NCBI GenBank assembly: GCA_007922195.1
Contig: ML681971.1
Span: 18,231,369 to 18,295,368, forward strand
Reading direction: 5' to 3'
DNA length: 64,000 nt
Source of the DNA: Podocnemis expansa
Taxonomy: Eukaryota; Chordata; Testudines; Podocnemididae
How positions within the stretch are numbered: the first letter of the stretch is position 1; each line of letters opens with the position of its first letter. Below are positions 26,771 through 37,159 of the stretch, piece after piece. The notes below the pieces were generated by a model. That model was given only the letters and a program-made list of their open reading frames with translations. It was not told the DNA's origin and did not search any database. Made by a program: the position numbers and the translations under genes.

Positions 26771-26866
26771 CTGGTTCGCGTAGACTCAGTGGCACTCAGT
26801 GGCATATGCAGAATATCATTAACGACTCTGTGGAGAGCTCCGATGATGAATTCTTTGATGCACGAG
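26771..26866 (+). CDS. PITPNM3: PITPNM3 (Nir1) internal exon carrying the FFAT motif
   Basis: This is a 96-base internal exon. It is preceded by a pyrimidine-rich tract ending in ttatttccag and followed by a GT donor (cacgag/gtttgt). It starts and ends in phase 1, so it carries about 32 codons. In this frame the peptide reads WHMQNIIND, then SVESSDDEFFDAR, with a last split codon starting in G that would be Glu if the next exon starts with AA or AG. From memory this matches the N-terminus of PITPNM3, a membrane-associated phosphatidylinositol-transfer-family protein lacking the PITP domain. The acidic tract plus EFFDA is an FFAT motif, which binds VAP proteins at ER contact sites. The motif's last residue is therefore built across the splice junction. 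PITPNM1 and PITPNM2 share EFFDA but, as I recall them, fit the flanking residues less well. No exon 1 and no following exon was seen. Confidence 0.88.
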
Positions 26867-27199
26867 GTTTGTACAATGTTTTTTTTCCCTCCAGTGTTTT
26901 ATGGCATTAATATTGGTAACTGCATTTAGATTGGCTTTTTAGCTTCTACCTACCACGTCAAGTTTTATAGTCTCAAAATTCCCTCTCCTTCAAAATCTTA
27001 TGTGTGCATTTAACTGGCGTACTTTGTGTACAACTGTAAGAGTCACTGAGGCCACTCACAGTATGCAAAGTGAAGCATACATACAAATTTTTGCTGGACT
27101 GGAACCTAAAGGCCAAATCCAGAGGGCCTGAATTATCTAGCCTGTTAACTAGTCATCCCATTACTGAAGTACCACAAGTGCTTTTGACATGTGTCCTAA

Positions 27200-27500
27200 T
27201 CATGTCCATGCAGGACTGGAACTAGAAAATTTGGCGCCTGGGGCAAGCAGCCCAAGATGCGGCCTCCTCTCTCCCACCCGGGGCCTGATTCAGCCCAGCT
27301 GTTGGCTTGGAGCTGGATCTGGACCCTGCAACTGCAGGGAGTCCCCCAGCAGGGCCACTTCCTCACCTGGCTGGCAGGGTCCTCTGCTGGTGCGCCTTCC
27401 CTTGCTGACCTGCCGGCCAGCTTCCCCACCAGCTGAGTCCCCCAGCGGGGCACTGCGGAGGTGCCCTCTAAAATTTGGCTCCCCAGTTGCCCCAACATAG
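27200..27500. repeat. GC-rich MITE-like block
   Basis: This GC-rich 300-bp block begins near 'gaaaatttggcgcctgggg' and ends with 'ctctaaaatttggctcc'. It has overlapping frames on both strands and is out of character with its AT-rich flanks. It is probably a non-autonomous DNA element; target duplications were not resolved. Confidence 0.4.
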
Positions 27501-27861
27501 TTACAGCTCTGTGTCCATGGGCACCTTTGAAAATCAGACCAGTGCCAGAACAAGGTATTTTGGCACCCAGGGTCCGCCTGAAGTAAGCAGTGTGAAACGT
27601 GCCCTTATATTGAGCAGTGAAATGGAGCCACTCGATATGCGCCCAGGAAAAGCCCCGGTCACCCTGCCTCAGTTACGGCCCAGAATCAGAACCTGGATCT
27701 TTACTCTGGCAAAAATCCCATGCAAGTCAGTGTTAGTTTTGTGAATGAGTGGAAACTGTGTAAATAGCGTTTCGGGGTATGAGCCGTAATGAATGAACTC
27801 CATTGGTTAATGTGAGTGCTGATTTCTTTCTGAAACCACCTGGTGTACTCAGTGAACGGTT

Positions 27862-28095
27862 GGTTACTTACCAGTAACTGTCCTGCTTTGAGATGGGCTG
27901 CTCACGTACATTCAGTTACAGGTGTCTATCTGCCGCAGCGCACAGTAGCTCAGAAAATCTTTAGCGTTAGCCTATCAGGTCAGGGCTCACGGCCAACGCC
28001 CCCTCCACGCCGCAACCACGGCTATGTAGGTGACCGTGACCCTCCCAGTCCCATATCCTTTTGCCAACTCTGTTAGCGGGGACAGTGGAAGGGAC
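27862..28095 (-). repeat. DIRS copy 1, 3' inverted terminal repeat
   Basis: It is the inverted partner of 33288-33512. Its outermost 22 bases (27862-27883) are perfectly complementary to 28128-28149 in the internal complementary region. Confidence 0.85.
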
Positions 28096-28192
28096 CTGAA
28101 TGTATGTGAGCAGCCCATCTCAAAGAAGGACAGTTACTGGTAAGTAACCAATCATTCTCCTTCGAGCACTGCTCACATCATTCAGTTACAGG
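28096..28192 (-). repeat. DIRS copy 1, internal complementary region
   Basis: One half (28096-28149) is complementary to the outer 3' end of the element. The other half (28155-28192) repeats, in inverse orientation, the outer 5' end at 33468-33505. In DIRS elements such a region aligns the two ends during circle formation. Confidence 0.8.
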
Positions 28193-28229
28193 TGACTGCT
28201 GGCCGTACCCAGGGATGGTGGGAGGAGTT

Positions 28230-29523
28230 ACAGTCTACCCACACTGAGTACAGCTCTGCCCACAGCGGCATCATCTCTTGCCTGTTGGGCAATGGCATAG
28301 TGTGTTGTGAAGGTATTTATCGACGACCACTTAGTGGCTCTCAGATCTCTTGGATTGGGACCTTGGCGAGGAAGACTGTGGAAGACGCCTGAGCTCTGGT
28401 AGAGTGGGCTCTCACAATCTCTGGGAGAGGTGTATTAGACCTTCCATAGCAATCTTTAATACCATTCACAATCCATTTGGAGATGCACTGAGAGGGAACT
28501 GGGGAGTCTCATGCGCTCAGCAACTGCCACAAACAATTGGGAGGTCTTGCGGAAAGATAGTGTGCGCTCGATATAGGTTAGAAGCGCTCTCCTCACATCC
28601 AGAGTGTGCCACTGTCTCTGGTTTTCTGTCACCTGGGGGTTAGCATAGAAAACCAGCAGGCAAATTTCTTCGTTCATGTGGAAGGGGGTGGCAACCTTGG
28701 GCAAGAATGAGGGGTGGTGATGCAGGACCACCTTGTCTGGGAAGAAAACCGTATATGGGGGTTCAGAGGACAGGGCTAATAACTCTGAGACCCTTCTGGC
28801 CAAGGTGATCACTAACAGGAAGGCCACCTTCCAGGACAGTATGAGCTGAGTGGCTGAGTCCAAGGGTTCATAGGGCGCCTCTGTCAGAGCCTGTAGCACA
28901 ACGTTCAAATCCCACTGAGGGGTGGGTTTATGAGGGTGGGGAAAAAGCTTTTCCACCCCTTTCAGGAACCTCTGAGAGATGGGGTGTGAAAAGAGCGGAG
29001 CCTCATCTACTCTCTGGTGAAAGGTCGAAATTGCCACAAAGTAGACTTTTAATGAGGATAAGGATAGGCTTTTCTCTCTTAAATCGAGAAGGTAGTCTAG
29101 AGTTGCCTGAATTGGTGTGGAGGTAGGGTCTATACCTTTGTCTCAGCACCAAGTGGAAAAATGGTTCCATTTTGCCATGTAGGTGGACCTGGTGGTGGGT
29201 TTTCTGCTGCCAACCAGGACCTTCTTAACCCTATCTGAGCACCGCCTCTCTTGCTCACTGAGCCAGAGAGCATCTAGGCTGTCAGGTGCAGGAGGCCTGG
29301 GTTTGGGCACCGGAGGCGGCCTGAGTCCTCTGTTAGGAGGTCCGCCCACTGTGGAAGGCGGAGTGGGGTCCTCACAGACATATCCTGGAGGAGTGGAAAC
29401 CAGTGTTGCCTGGGCCAGTCCGGGGCTATCAAAATGATGTGTGCCCCGTCTGTGAGGACCTTCAATAGCACCCTGTGGATCAAGGGTATTGCTGGGAAGG
29501 CATACATTAGGGCCCCCAACCAA
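28230..29523 (-). pseudogene. DIRS copy 1 tyrosine recombinase (broken)
   Basis: The N-terminal frame (29523-29143) overlaps the RNase H-side frame, as usual in DIRS, and includes SRKPTTRSTYMAKWNHFSTW, the core-binding part. The catalytic frame (29037-28456) includes LARRVSELLALS with the first catalytic Arg. Downstream, in a shifted frame, 28455-28230 holds AHSTRAQA (the HxxR box) and then, after another shift, a KWSSINTFTTHY segment with the likely nucleophile Tyr. All catalytic signatures are therefore present but in three or more frames. The family joins circular element DNA into the genome without target-site duplication. Confidence 0.87.
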
Positions 29524-30130
29524 TTGAGGAGGAAGGCATCACTGAGAGAACCCTCCTCCCAACCCCAAAGGGAGCAGAACCAGGGACATTTGCGATTTTG
29601 CTCTGAGGCGAACAGGTCCACCTGTGGGGTTCCCCATCTGTTTATCAGCAGGGAAAAGACCTCTTTGTGGAGGGACCACTCGTGATTCGCATGGGGTTTC
29701 CTGCTGAGTGAGTCCGCTAGGCCATTGTCTACCCCGGGCAGGTGGGAGGCAGTCAGTGTGAAGTGATGTTCTGTCGCTAATTGCCAAAACTTGGTCACCT
29801 CCTCACATAGAGCTGAGGAGCGGCCCACCCTTGATGGTTCGTGTAAAACACGGCCCCTATATTGTCTGAGAGGACCTGGACCACCCTGCCTCAGATCTGG
29901 TTGAGGAAGGTCATGCAGGCCAGCCTGATAGCCTGGAGCTCCTTCACATTTATGTGAGGGAGTCTGTCCTCAGGGTTCCAAATGCCTTGTGTGGCGAGGC
30001 CCCCGGACAGGTGGGCTCCCCAGTCAGTTTCCGACGCATCCATTATCAGGGTCACTGAGGGCTTGGACTCCCTGAACGAGATTCCCCCCATCATGAAGTT
30101 GAGGTCCTTCCAGATTTGGAGGGACTCCAA
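29274..30130 (-). pseudogene. DIRS copy 1 RNase H and following domain (broken)
   Basis: The frame 30130-29891 has MDASETDWGAHLSG and HINVKELQAI, which are RNase H core blocks. The frame 29828-29274 continues with SHLPGVDNGLADSLSRK, the RNase H C-terminal block, and then WGTPQVDLFASEQNRKCPWF and a hydrophobic FPAIPLIHRVLLK stretch. This post-RNase H region is conserved in DIRS proteins and has been described as methyltransferase-like. The two parts are separated by a stop and frame change near 29830-29890. Confidence 0.85.
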
Positions 30131-30224
30131 GACATATTGAGGGATGTCCAGATGGTCTCTCCCTGGTCAGAAGCTCGTGGCGAACCAGAGTTGGAACGGT
30201 TTCATCCGCAGGCAGCCTTTCGGA

Positions 30225-31110
30225 TTACCAAGGTGGCTGCTGCCATGTGTTGCAAAGCTGCATGCACCGGTGTGCTGTGGTTAACCCAGGCGCTTGCAGT
30301 TCTGTGATGATGGTGCAAATGGACCGAAATCTTGACAGGGGCAAGGACATGGTGCCCTGCCGAGCGTTTAAACGTGCCCAGATGAATTCTATGTCCTGAG
30401 TGGGGCAAAGCTTTGACTTCTTTGAGTTTATGTGGAAGCCCAGGAACTCACACAGTTTCACTACAAGGTCAATGTGGTTTTGCACCTGTCGACTTGACTT
30501 GCCCACTATGAGCCAATCGTCTAGGTAGGGGTAGATTCTTATACCCCTTCTGCTTAGAAACGCTGCGACTGGCACCACGCACTTTGAGAACACCCTGGGA
30601 GCTAGCGATAACCCAAAGGGGAGGGCGGTGAATTGGTAGTGGTGTCGTGCCACCGCGAACCTGAGAAACCATCTGTGGTGGGGTTGGATGGCTATGTGGA
30701 ATTAAGCATCCTTTAGGTCAAGGGCTGTGAACTAGTCTCTTGGGGACAGGGAGGGAACAATTTGGGGGAGGGAAACCATGTGGAACTTAATTCTCTTTAT
30801 GTGCTTGTTGAGTGCTCTGAGGTCTAGAATAGGTCATAGGTCCCTGTTGGGTTTGGGGACCAGGAAGTAGTGGGAATAGAATCCTTTGCTGCGCTCCCAT
30901 TTGGGAACCTTTTCTATGGCCCTGAGGGAGAGTAGCTTCTGGCATTTGACCTCGAGCCTGCCCAGCAGTTCCAGATTTTCTGATGCTATGCGAGGGGGAG
31001 GTTTCCTGTCCCGAGGGATTGAGAGGAACTGGATGCCATGTCCTCACGCCACCGTTTCGAGGACCCACTGGTCTGACGTGACACGGGTCCACCATGGGGC
31101 AAAGTGGCGG
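30225..31110 (-). pseudogene. DIRS copy 1 reverse transcriptase (broken)
   Basis: The clearest frame (30653-30225) has HYQFTALPFGLSLAPRVFS followed by the catalytic IYPYLDDWLIVG box. The finger region upstream (about 31000-30680) is readable only with frame changes and at least three in-frame stops, including FLVPKPNRDL and the FTALDLKDA-like box. LPFGL plus YLDD is typical of the RT shared by DIRS and LTR-type elements. It would synthesise cDNA of the element. This copy is inactive. Confidence 0.88.
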
Positions 31111-31339
31111 AGGCAATGGGGGGAGAACAGGGGTTCTGGAGCACTGCCCTCTAAGGGACTGTCAAAAACGCTGCTTGCGGCCTGAAGAGTGGTCCGATCC
31201 CTGTCCATGCCATCCAGACTGCGAGGCGCTGAGCTTCCCTCCTTTACCTGATCAGCTCTTGTCTTTGTCCAGGTCCCCAAGACGGTGTTGGGGAAACTGG
31301 AGGGATCTCAGAAACTGGGTCTGCAGTTGCAGCTGTTGT

Positions 31340-33288
31340 TTCAGCTGCTATAACTGTTGCTGGAGCTGCTGATGTGATCTCAAGGAGTGCCTAATGTGTT
31401 GAGGAGTGTAAATTCTGAGGGATTGGAGCATGGCCCTCGAGTCCTTCATACCATGCAGCTTTGTGTCTGTGGAAGATGCAAAGAGGTTAGGGCCTTCAAA
31501 GGGGAGGTCCTGAATAATCTGCTGCATCTGCATGGAGAGGCTGGAGATGCCATTGTGCGGGCCGCTGTATCCACTGCATCCCAGGTTGCTGCGAGTGCAT
31601 CCTCGATGCCCCTTCTCTTTCATCCAGCATTGCCTTAAAGTCTCTCAGGTGGTCCTTGGAGATGGCCGTGCAAAGGTTTTGCATAGCCTCCCACAAGTTG
31701 AAGGTATAGTGCGTCATTAGGGCTGAGTGGTTTGAGATACACAGCTGGAGGGTGGCAGAGGAGTAAACCTTCCTGCCTAAAAGGTCAAGCTTCCTCCCCT
31801 CTCTGTTCTTGGGCGTGAAGTTCGGCTGGCCCTGTCTCTCCCTTTGGTTTACCGCATCAACCACCAGGGATCCTGGGGTGGGATGGTGGAACAGGAAGGG
31901 AAATCCTTCCGGGGAGACAGAATATTTTGGACACTGGTGGAATCGAGGAAGGCATTTGCCAGCATTCTTGGACAATGCGAAACACCCCGGAGTGCAGGGG
32001 AATCACAACCTTAGCCGGAGGGGCTCTATGGCATGCATCGAAGAGGGAATCATCTTCCTTTTGGATCACCCCTGGCTTCAGCTTTAGATTTGCCGCCGTG
32101 CGGTGAAGGAAGTCCTGCTCAATGCGGGAATCTCCCTTGTGGTTGGTGGACATGTTGATTAGGCGCTCATCGGGTGACGAGGATGATCGAGCCCTTGATC
32201 TGCTGCATTGTGTAGAATCAGGGTCTGGCTCATTGTCAGAGAAGTCCAAGGACTCTGGCAATGGCTATCGAGCATAACTGGAGGAGGCATCACCTGCTGT
32301 TTTGTTCAGCCAGTTGAGGGTCCACTCACTGTGTGGTGACCTGGCTGGTAGTGTAGGAGCCATGGGGGGAGCAGAGACTTCTCCCGGTGGCCGTGGTCTC
32401 CTCGAGCTCGGCTATACAGAGCTCTTTTGAAGCTGCTTTCTCTGGCGCTCCTGCTGGGGGGAAGGAAGGGGTCTTCAGAGGATGATCTGGACGACCTCCC
32501 CCCCCCGACATCCGGTAGTCTGGTACCGAGAGCTCTTCGGAGGAGCAATGGAGTGGAGTGGCAGCACTTGGACCCAGTGTCGGGCTAGATGATGGTACCG
32601 GGTTGGAGAAGGGTGAGGAGCTGCACAACAGTGCCAATACCAACGTGGCAGTTGTTGGTGCTGGGTCTGATGGTACCGGAAGTGACGGCACCGGAAGTGG
32701 TGGTGCCGGCGATGGTGATGGGTCCAATGGTACCGGGGTTGATGACAGTACTGGGCTTGTCGGCAGTACTGCAGGGGGTGGTACCATGCCCAGCAGTACC
32801 GAAGAGTATGGTGCTGCTTTGGTCCGCTTCTTCATCTTCTGTACCGAAGCCGGGTTTGAATGCCCTTGATGGGTCTGCAGGGATGCCTGTGCTGGTGCCC
32901 TACTCGGGGCAGCTGAGAGGCTACCCGGTGACCGGCAAGGTCGGTGCCGAGGTGGTACCGTAGTGGGTCGAGATTTTGAGCCTGGTACCAGTGATTGGCG
33001 GGGATCCTGAGCCCGGGCCGATCGAGGGTCCGGCGGAGCGCTGGTGGCTCGGCCGCCTTCGGGCGGAATGGCTCCGCTCCCCAAAATCGAGAGGAGATGG
33101 CGCTCTCTTTCCAGCCAAGTCCTTCGCTTGAAGGATCGGCAAATGTAACACTCCGCCACAAGGTGGGACTCACCCAGGCAAGCGAGACATTTCTCGTGTG
33201 GGTCATCCATTGGAAAAGCCTTGCAGCATCCTAAGCACAGCTTGAAACCTGGCATTTCGAGTTTCGCGTGAAAGACCAGCATTTGCAT
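31340..33288 (-). pseudogene. DIRS copy 1 gag-like protein (broken)
   Basis: The N-terminal frame (33288-32326, 320 residues) has a Cys/His cluster, CLGCCKAFPMDDPHEKC then CLACLGESH, followed by a basic stretch and a Pro/Ser-rich region. The protein continues in other frames at about 32261-31857, 31975-31496 and 31623-31348. The later part contains LDLLGRK and SLRIYTP motifs shared with copy 3. Cys/His clusters suggest nucleic-acid or metal binding; the role as DIRS ORF1/gag is inferred from its position upstream of RT. At least two frame changes break it. The Pro/Ser part is built from recurring ggtaccg units. Confidence 0.8.
32580..32960 (-). repeat. Ggtaccg-rich low-complexity tract in gag
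   Basis: GGTACCG/GGTGCCG-type units recur irregularly through about 380 bp and encode the Pro/Ser/Val-rich part of the gag-like protein. Confidence 0.6.
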
Positions 33289-33512
33289 TTAGCAAGATAA
33301 CGCTGATCCAAACTGACACTGATGGCGGAAAAAGGAACTGGGAGGGTCAGGGTCACAGTTACCTATATAGCTGCAGTCGCAGCGTGGAGGGGGCATTGGC
33401 CATGCGCCCTGACTTGACAGGCTAACGCTGAAGACTTTCTGAGCTACCGTGCGCTGTGGCACATAGACACCTGTAGCTGAATGATGTGAGCAGCGCTCGA
33501 AGGAGAGCAACT
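33288..33512 (-). repeat. DIRS copy 1, 5' inverted terminal repeat
   Basis: It carries 'ggctaacgctgaagactttc' and 'ggcacatagacacctgtagc', which are inverted in 27862-28095. Similar ends open copies 2 (36920) and 3 (42350). Confidence 0.85.
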
Positions 33513-33872
33513 TTTACTATGGAATACTGGTCTGTCTTCTGTAATGTTCTAGAGAGTTTCTGGGTTGGGGCTTACATAGTTTTGCCTACAGGAAACTTAA
33601 AGTGCTAACAGCTAAACTGCAGGGTTCTGTTGGGTATTTTCCAAGAACCACCCCACAGGAGATGATTGATTCTGTCACTGCTAAGAAATTTAGTTGTAGT
33701 AATTTTGTAACATGGATGGTTGATATGGAATAAGATTCTTTTACATCCCAGTAGATAGAACTTCAAGTTGCACCAGTGCCTTAATTCAAGAAGTAGAATA
33801 ATCTTACTGAATTCTCTTTGAATCTGTGGGACATGGTGGCTTTAAAGGATGGAGCAGTCGGGTCAGATTATA

Positions 33873-33985
33873 GGGTGACCAGACAGCAAATATGAAAAAT
33901 TAGGATGGGATTGGGAGTAATAGGCACACAAGAAAAGCCCCAAATGTCAGGATTGTCTCTATTAAATTGGGACATCCAGTCACCC
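33873..33985. mobile_element. Short MITE, 113 bp, TA-flanked
   Basis: The left end gggtgaccaga and the right end tccagtcaccc are inverted repeats. Both sides carry TA (33871-33872 and 33986-33987). TA flanks fit a Tc1/mariner-like insertion; the family is not certain. Confidence 0.6.
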
Positions 33986-33999
33986 TAAGTCAGAGCAAT

Positions 34000-34975
34000 A
34001 AGAGTGCCCTCTACTCCCCATGGCTGATCATGGTATGTATGCATGCACATGTGTGTTTGAGTAATGCAAAAAGAACAGCATCAAAGGCCAAAGCTAAAAT
34101 GCCCAGGTGCTGGTTAGAGAGCCCATGAATTTTTCAGTGTGATTGCTTTGGGTAATGGCACATTCATTAAGCTTCTTTTGATGACTTCTTTTTGCAAAAA
34201 CATTCAATGCTTAACAAAGAAAATGGATATTTTATTTCTAATGGCTGAGAGTGGAAGCATTTGGAAAATGTCAGCTCTGTAGCATAAATATCAACAGATG
34301 GGGAAATTTAACAACACTCTCAGCCTGTGCATGGCTATCTTTGAGCAGAAGGAATTAATCTTATGAACTTTCTGGGTTCCAGCCTTGTTATTGTGTGACT
34401 GTTGGATGTCTGAGAATGCTAGAAAAGGTAACTGGTGCCTTTAGGCATTACCCAGGCATGCACATTGAACTGCTTTGTCTACTGTCTCACAATAACATTT
34501 CATAATATAAAATGGTTTTTCTTTTCCTTGGTGGGATTGTTGGAGAAACAGCCTGTGTTCATTAGAGAGCCGCCTGGCGGGTTTTTGCATTGACATATGT
34601 TTGAGTTGAAAGTCAGTGTGAAGGAGACATTTTGTGTCAATTTTTTTTTTATTTCTTGCAAAATGTAAGGAGAGGGGAAGAAGAAAATGAAACACTTGTC
34701 GCAAAGAAGATGACAATGCAAAAACTGAAAAACGCAGCAAACATGAATAGCCTAATGGGGTAGGCAAATTGGCAAATTTAGGAAGAGGAATACTCAAGCG
34801 CTTCTTATTTGAATAATCAGTAATATACAAGCTTGGAGGAGACATGGTCACTACATCAAATTCCAATCCCAGTTCCATTGATGATAAATCTAGAGCAGCT
34901 GAACTGATTATGTGAACATACATCAGGAACCATCATCTTCCAGCCACAAGCTGTTTCATTATATATGTATGATTA
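34000..34975. other. Intron, nothing recognised
   Basis: AT-rich sequence. The 160-residue frame at 34441-34923 on the minus strand resembles no known protein and has no splice or coding signature that I can see. Confidence 0.4.
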
Positions 34976-34989
34976 GTTCAACTGAAATT

Positions 34990-35200
34990 GCTTGGTGGGG
35001 AAAAGCATGGCTTGGTGGTCTGAGCACAGGATTAAGAACCAGCAACTCTTGAATTCTCAACCTGGATCTGGCTGTGGTTCCTTCTGTGGCTTTGAACAAA
35101 TTGCTTAGCCTTCTCATTTTGATTTTGTTCTTTGTAAAACACTTATGGTAGTTGTAAAATTAATGCCATCTTGGTGCTTGGATGACAAGGTACCTGCTTG
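34990..35200 (+). repeat. SINE, diverged
   Basis: The text 'gcttggtggtctgagcacag' resembles a Pol III A-box region. It is followed by 'gaacaaattgcttagcc' and a 'tgtaaaacacttatgg' body typical of the same SINE class as at 2.1 and 4.4 kb. Confidence 0.45.
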
Positions 35201-35394
35201 AGAGCTGTATTTTTCCAAGGTGCAAACTCTTGATTTCTAAATCAAATAAATGTGTTTAAAGTAAAATTTAATTTTGAAGTTTGGGGCAAACTTCTGTTCT
35301 TGTGCACAACCTTCTGTCCTTATTCACACCATAGGGTATGTGGGGCAGAAGAAGGCTGAAAAGTGATATGCAAGGATATTTGAGTGGATGCCTT

Positions 35395-35540
35395 TCTCTG
35401 GAGTGTTTTAGCTGTGTTGGTCCCAGGATATCAGAATGTGAAGGTGGATGCACTAATATCTTCATTGGGCCAACTTCTGTTGGTGACAGAGATCAGCTTT
35501 CAAGGTTACACAGAGCTCTTTCTCAGGATACCTTTCTGGA
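35395..35540 (+). repeat. 'Gtgttggtccc' interspersed tail repeat
   Basis: 'Tagctgtgttggtcccagga', 'ttgggccaacttctgttggt' and 'cacagagctctttctcagg' form a common reptile repeat. An inverted fragment lies at 19520-19585. Confidence 0.55.
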
Positions 35541-36074
35541 AGATGCGTTTTATGTAAAAGTTAAGTTTTTGCGTTGGATGAAATTGATCTGGGTTTCCAT
35601 TTCCATGAAATTTGTTCACATCATATGGAATCACTGAAGAGAGAACCGGGCTCATAGTTGTACAAATAAGTTATAGTTATAGCTCAGGTGAGGTGCTGCT
35701 AATGTACTTTGCACTTTCGTTTGAAGAACACATATCTGTGTCCTCCCCCTTCATTGACTTGTAGCACAATCTCTGGAACAAAATTCCTTATCTGTGACCT
35801 ATGGGGAGTATTAATATTATTGTAGTGCTAATGAGAGTGTGCTGTTTGGGGTCTTCCTTGACTTCTAGGAAAGGGGCATAGTGTTGTGGGTTTCTTCTGA
35901 AAGTTGGATTTAAAATATTACTTGACTGTTGAATACAGCCTTCTATCTAAAAATCTTCAAGCAGTTTACAAATCATTAAGGAATTAAGTCCCACAACACT
36001 GAAAGATAGATCAAATATTATATATCCCCTTTTATATATGGGTAACCTGAGATACAAAGTTCCCAAGGGGGAGC

Positions 36075-36265
36075 TGTGTTAGTTCAGCAAAACAAACAAG
36101 GAGTCCTGTGGCACTTTTAAAGACTAACACATTTCATATTCTCTAAATGCTCCATCTTCAAGCACCTGACAAAGTGGGCTTTTCTGCCATGAAAGCTCAT
36201 GCGATAAATAAATTTGTTAGTCTTTAAGTGCCACAGGACTCCTTGTTTGTTTATCTAGTTAAACC
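36075..36265. repeat. Fold-back pair of Penelope-like tails
   Basis: A left arm with acaaggagtcctgtggcact (about 36097) and a right arm with its complement (about 36225) enclose about 110 bp that includes 'gacaaagtgggcttttctgc'. The arms are the Penelope tail in opposite orientations. Confidence 0.7.
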
Positions 36266-36299
36266 TGGAAAGCCATTGCTGGACTGGCAGTTCCCTCAG

Positions 36300-36915
36300 T
36301 TACAAAATCTGGTAAGATCACCTGGATTTACAGCATGGAGTAGAGGCTTGTGACAGGCTTCTGACACCAGAGCCCGCAGAGAAATTGTGCTGCAGTCCTT
36401 GCATTTCCTTAGAAAGACCTCCTCCTTTCATGTGGCTGCCTCTGGAGAAAAGGGTGACATCACTGGTATTGAGATCCTGTTCTTTAACCCTGCGTATTTT
36501 CTTTATTTAGCTTATGACACTCCTTTAACTAAATGATGTCTGTTCCTGTTACACACATCTCCTAGGAGCAAATATATTAATTTTCCCCACAGCTTGCATA
36601 CAAGTCCATTAGCTGGTCCTTTATAAAGTTAATGACTCTGCACAATACCTTGATTAGCACATTACCATGAAAATGGAATCATTTCCTCTGTACGCAGCCT
36701 TGCTCAAGACAAGGAAATATATTTGTTTGTGAAGTATGGATTTAGAATACCAATGATACAAATCACAGGGATCATGTAGCAGGTGCAGTTCATACCAGAC
36801 AATCTGGGAATAGGTTTGCAGGGCTAGAACACTGGCTCTCAAAAAGAACACGTGATTTTGAGTGCACAGCTTAAGGTGCCTAGTTTTTAGAAGATGGGAA
36901 CTCATCATTTCCTGA
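36300..36915. other. Intron, nothing recognised
   Basis: No exon or repeat signature was seen. Confidence 0.35.
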
Positions 36916-36919
36916 ACAT

Positions 36920-37145
36920 CAGTTCTTCAAGCGCTGCTCGGATACATTCAGTAATAGGTGTATGTGCCTCAGCACACGACTAGTCGGAAACCTTTTTAGT
37001 GCTAGCCTGTCAGAACAGGGCTGGTGGCCAATGCCCCATGGCTGCTCTATGGCTATATATATAGCCGCAGCCCTGCCACTCCTAAGTTCCGTTTTTCTGC
37101 CCTCAGCAATGGTATCGGAACAGCCCGCTCCTTGTGATCACGCAA
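36920..37145 (+). repeat. DIRS copy 2, 5' inverted terminal repeat
   Basis: It is inverted relative to about 39515-39747. It includes the perfect 16-bp palindrome ggctatatatatagcc at 37051-37066. Confidence 0.8.
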
Positions 37146-37159
37146 GCAGCCTTTTGTTG

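Larger units (their letters stand above)
27862..33512 (-). mobile_element. DIRS-like tyrosine-recombinase retrotransposon, near full length (copy 1)
   Basis: The element is about 5.65 kb and read on the minus strand. Order from its 5' end: inverted terminal repeat (33288-33512), gag (33288-31340), reverse transcriptase (about 31100-30225), RNase H (about 30060-29690) with the conserved region after it (29690-29274), tyrosine recombinase (29230-28230), internal complementary region (28096-28192) and 3' inverted repeat (27862-28095). An RT with a YLDD core plus a recombinase with HSTR and no integrase identifies the DIRS group. Every coding domain carries frameshifts or stops, so this copy cannot make its proteins. 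It lies antisense to the PITPNM3 exon, about 1 kb downstream. Copies 2 and 3 lie at 36.9 and 42.35 kb. Confidence 0.9.

Noticed and set aside
32558..32963. Plus-strand frames within DIRS copy 1
   Set aside because: They are antisense shadows of the gag-like gene created by the ggtaccg tract.
34441..34923. 160-residue minus-strand frame
   Set aside because: Not similar to any known family and not supported by codon pattern or splice signals; strand is opposite to the host gene.
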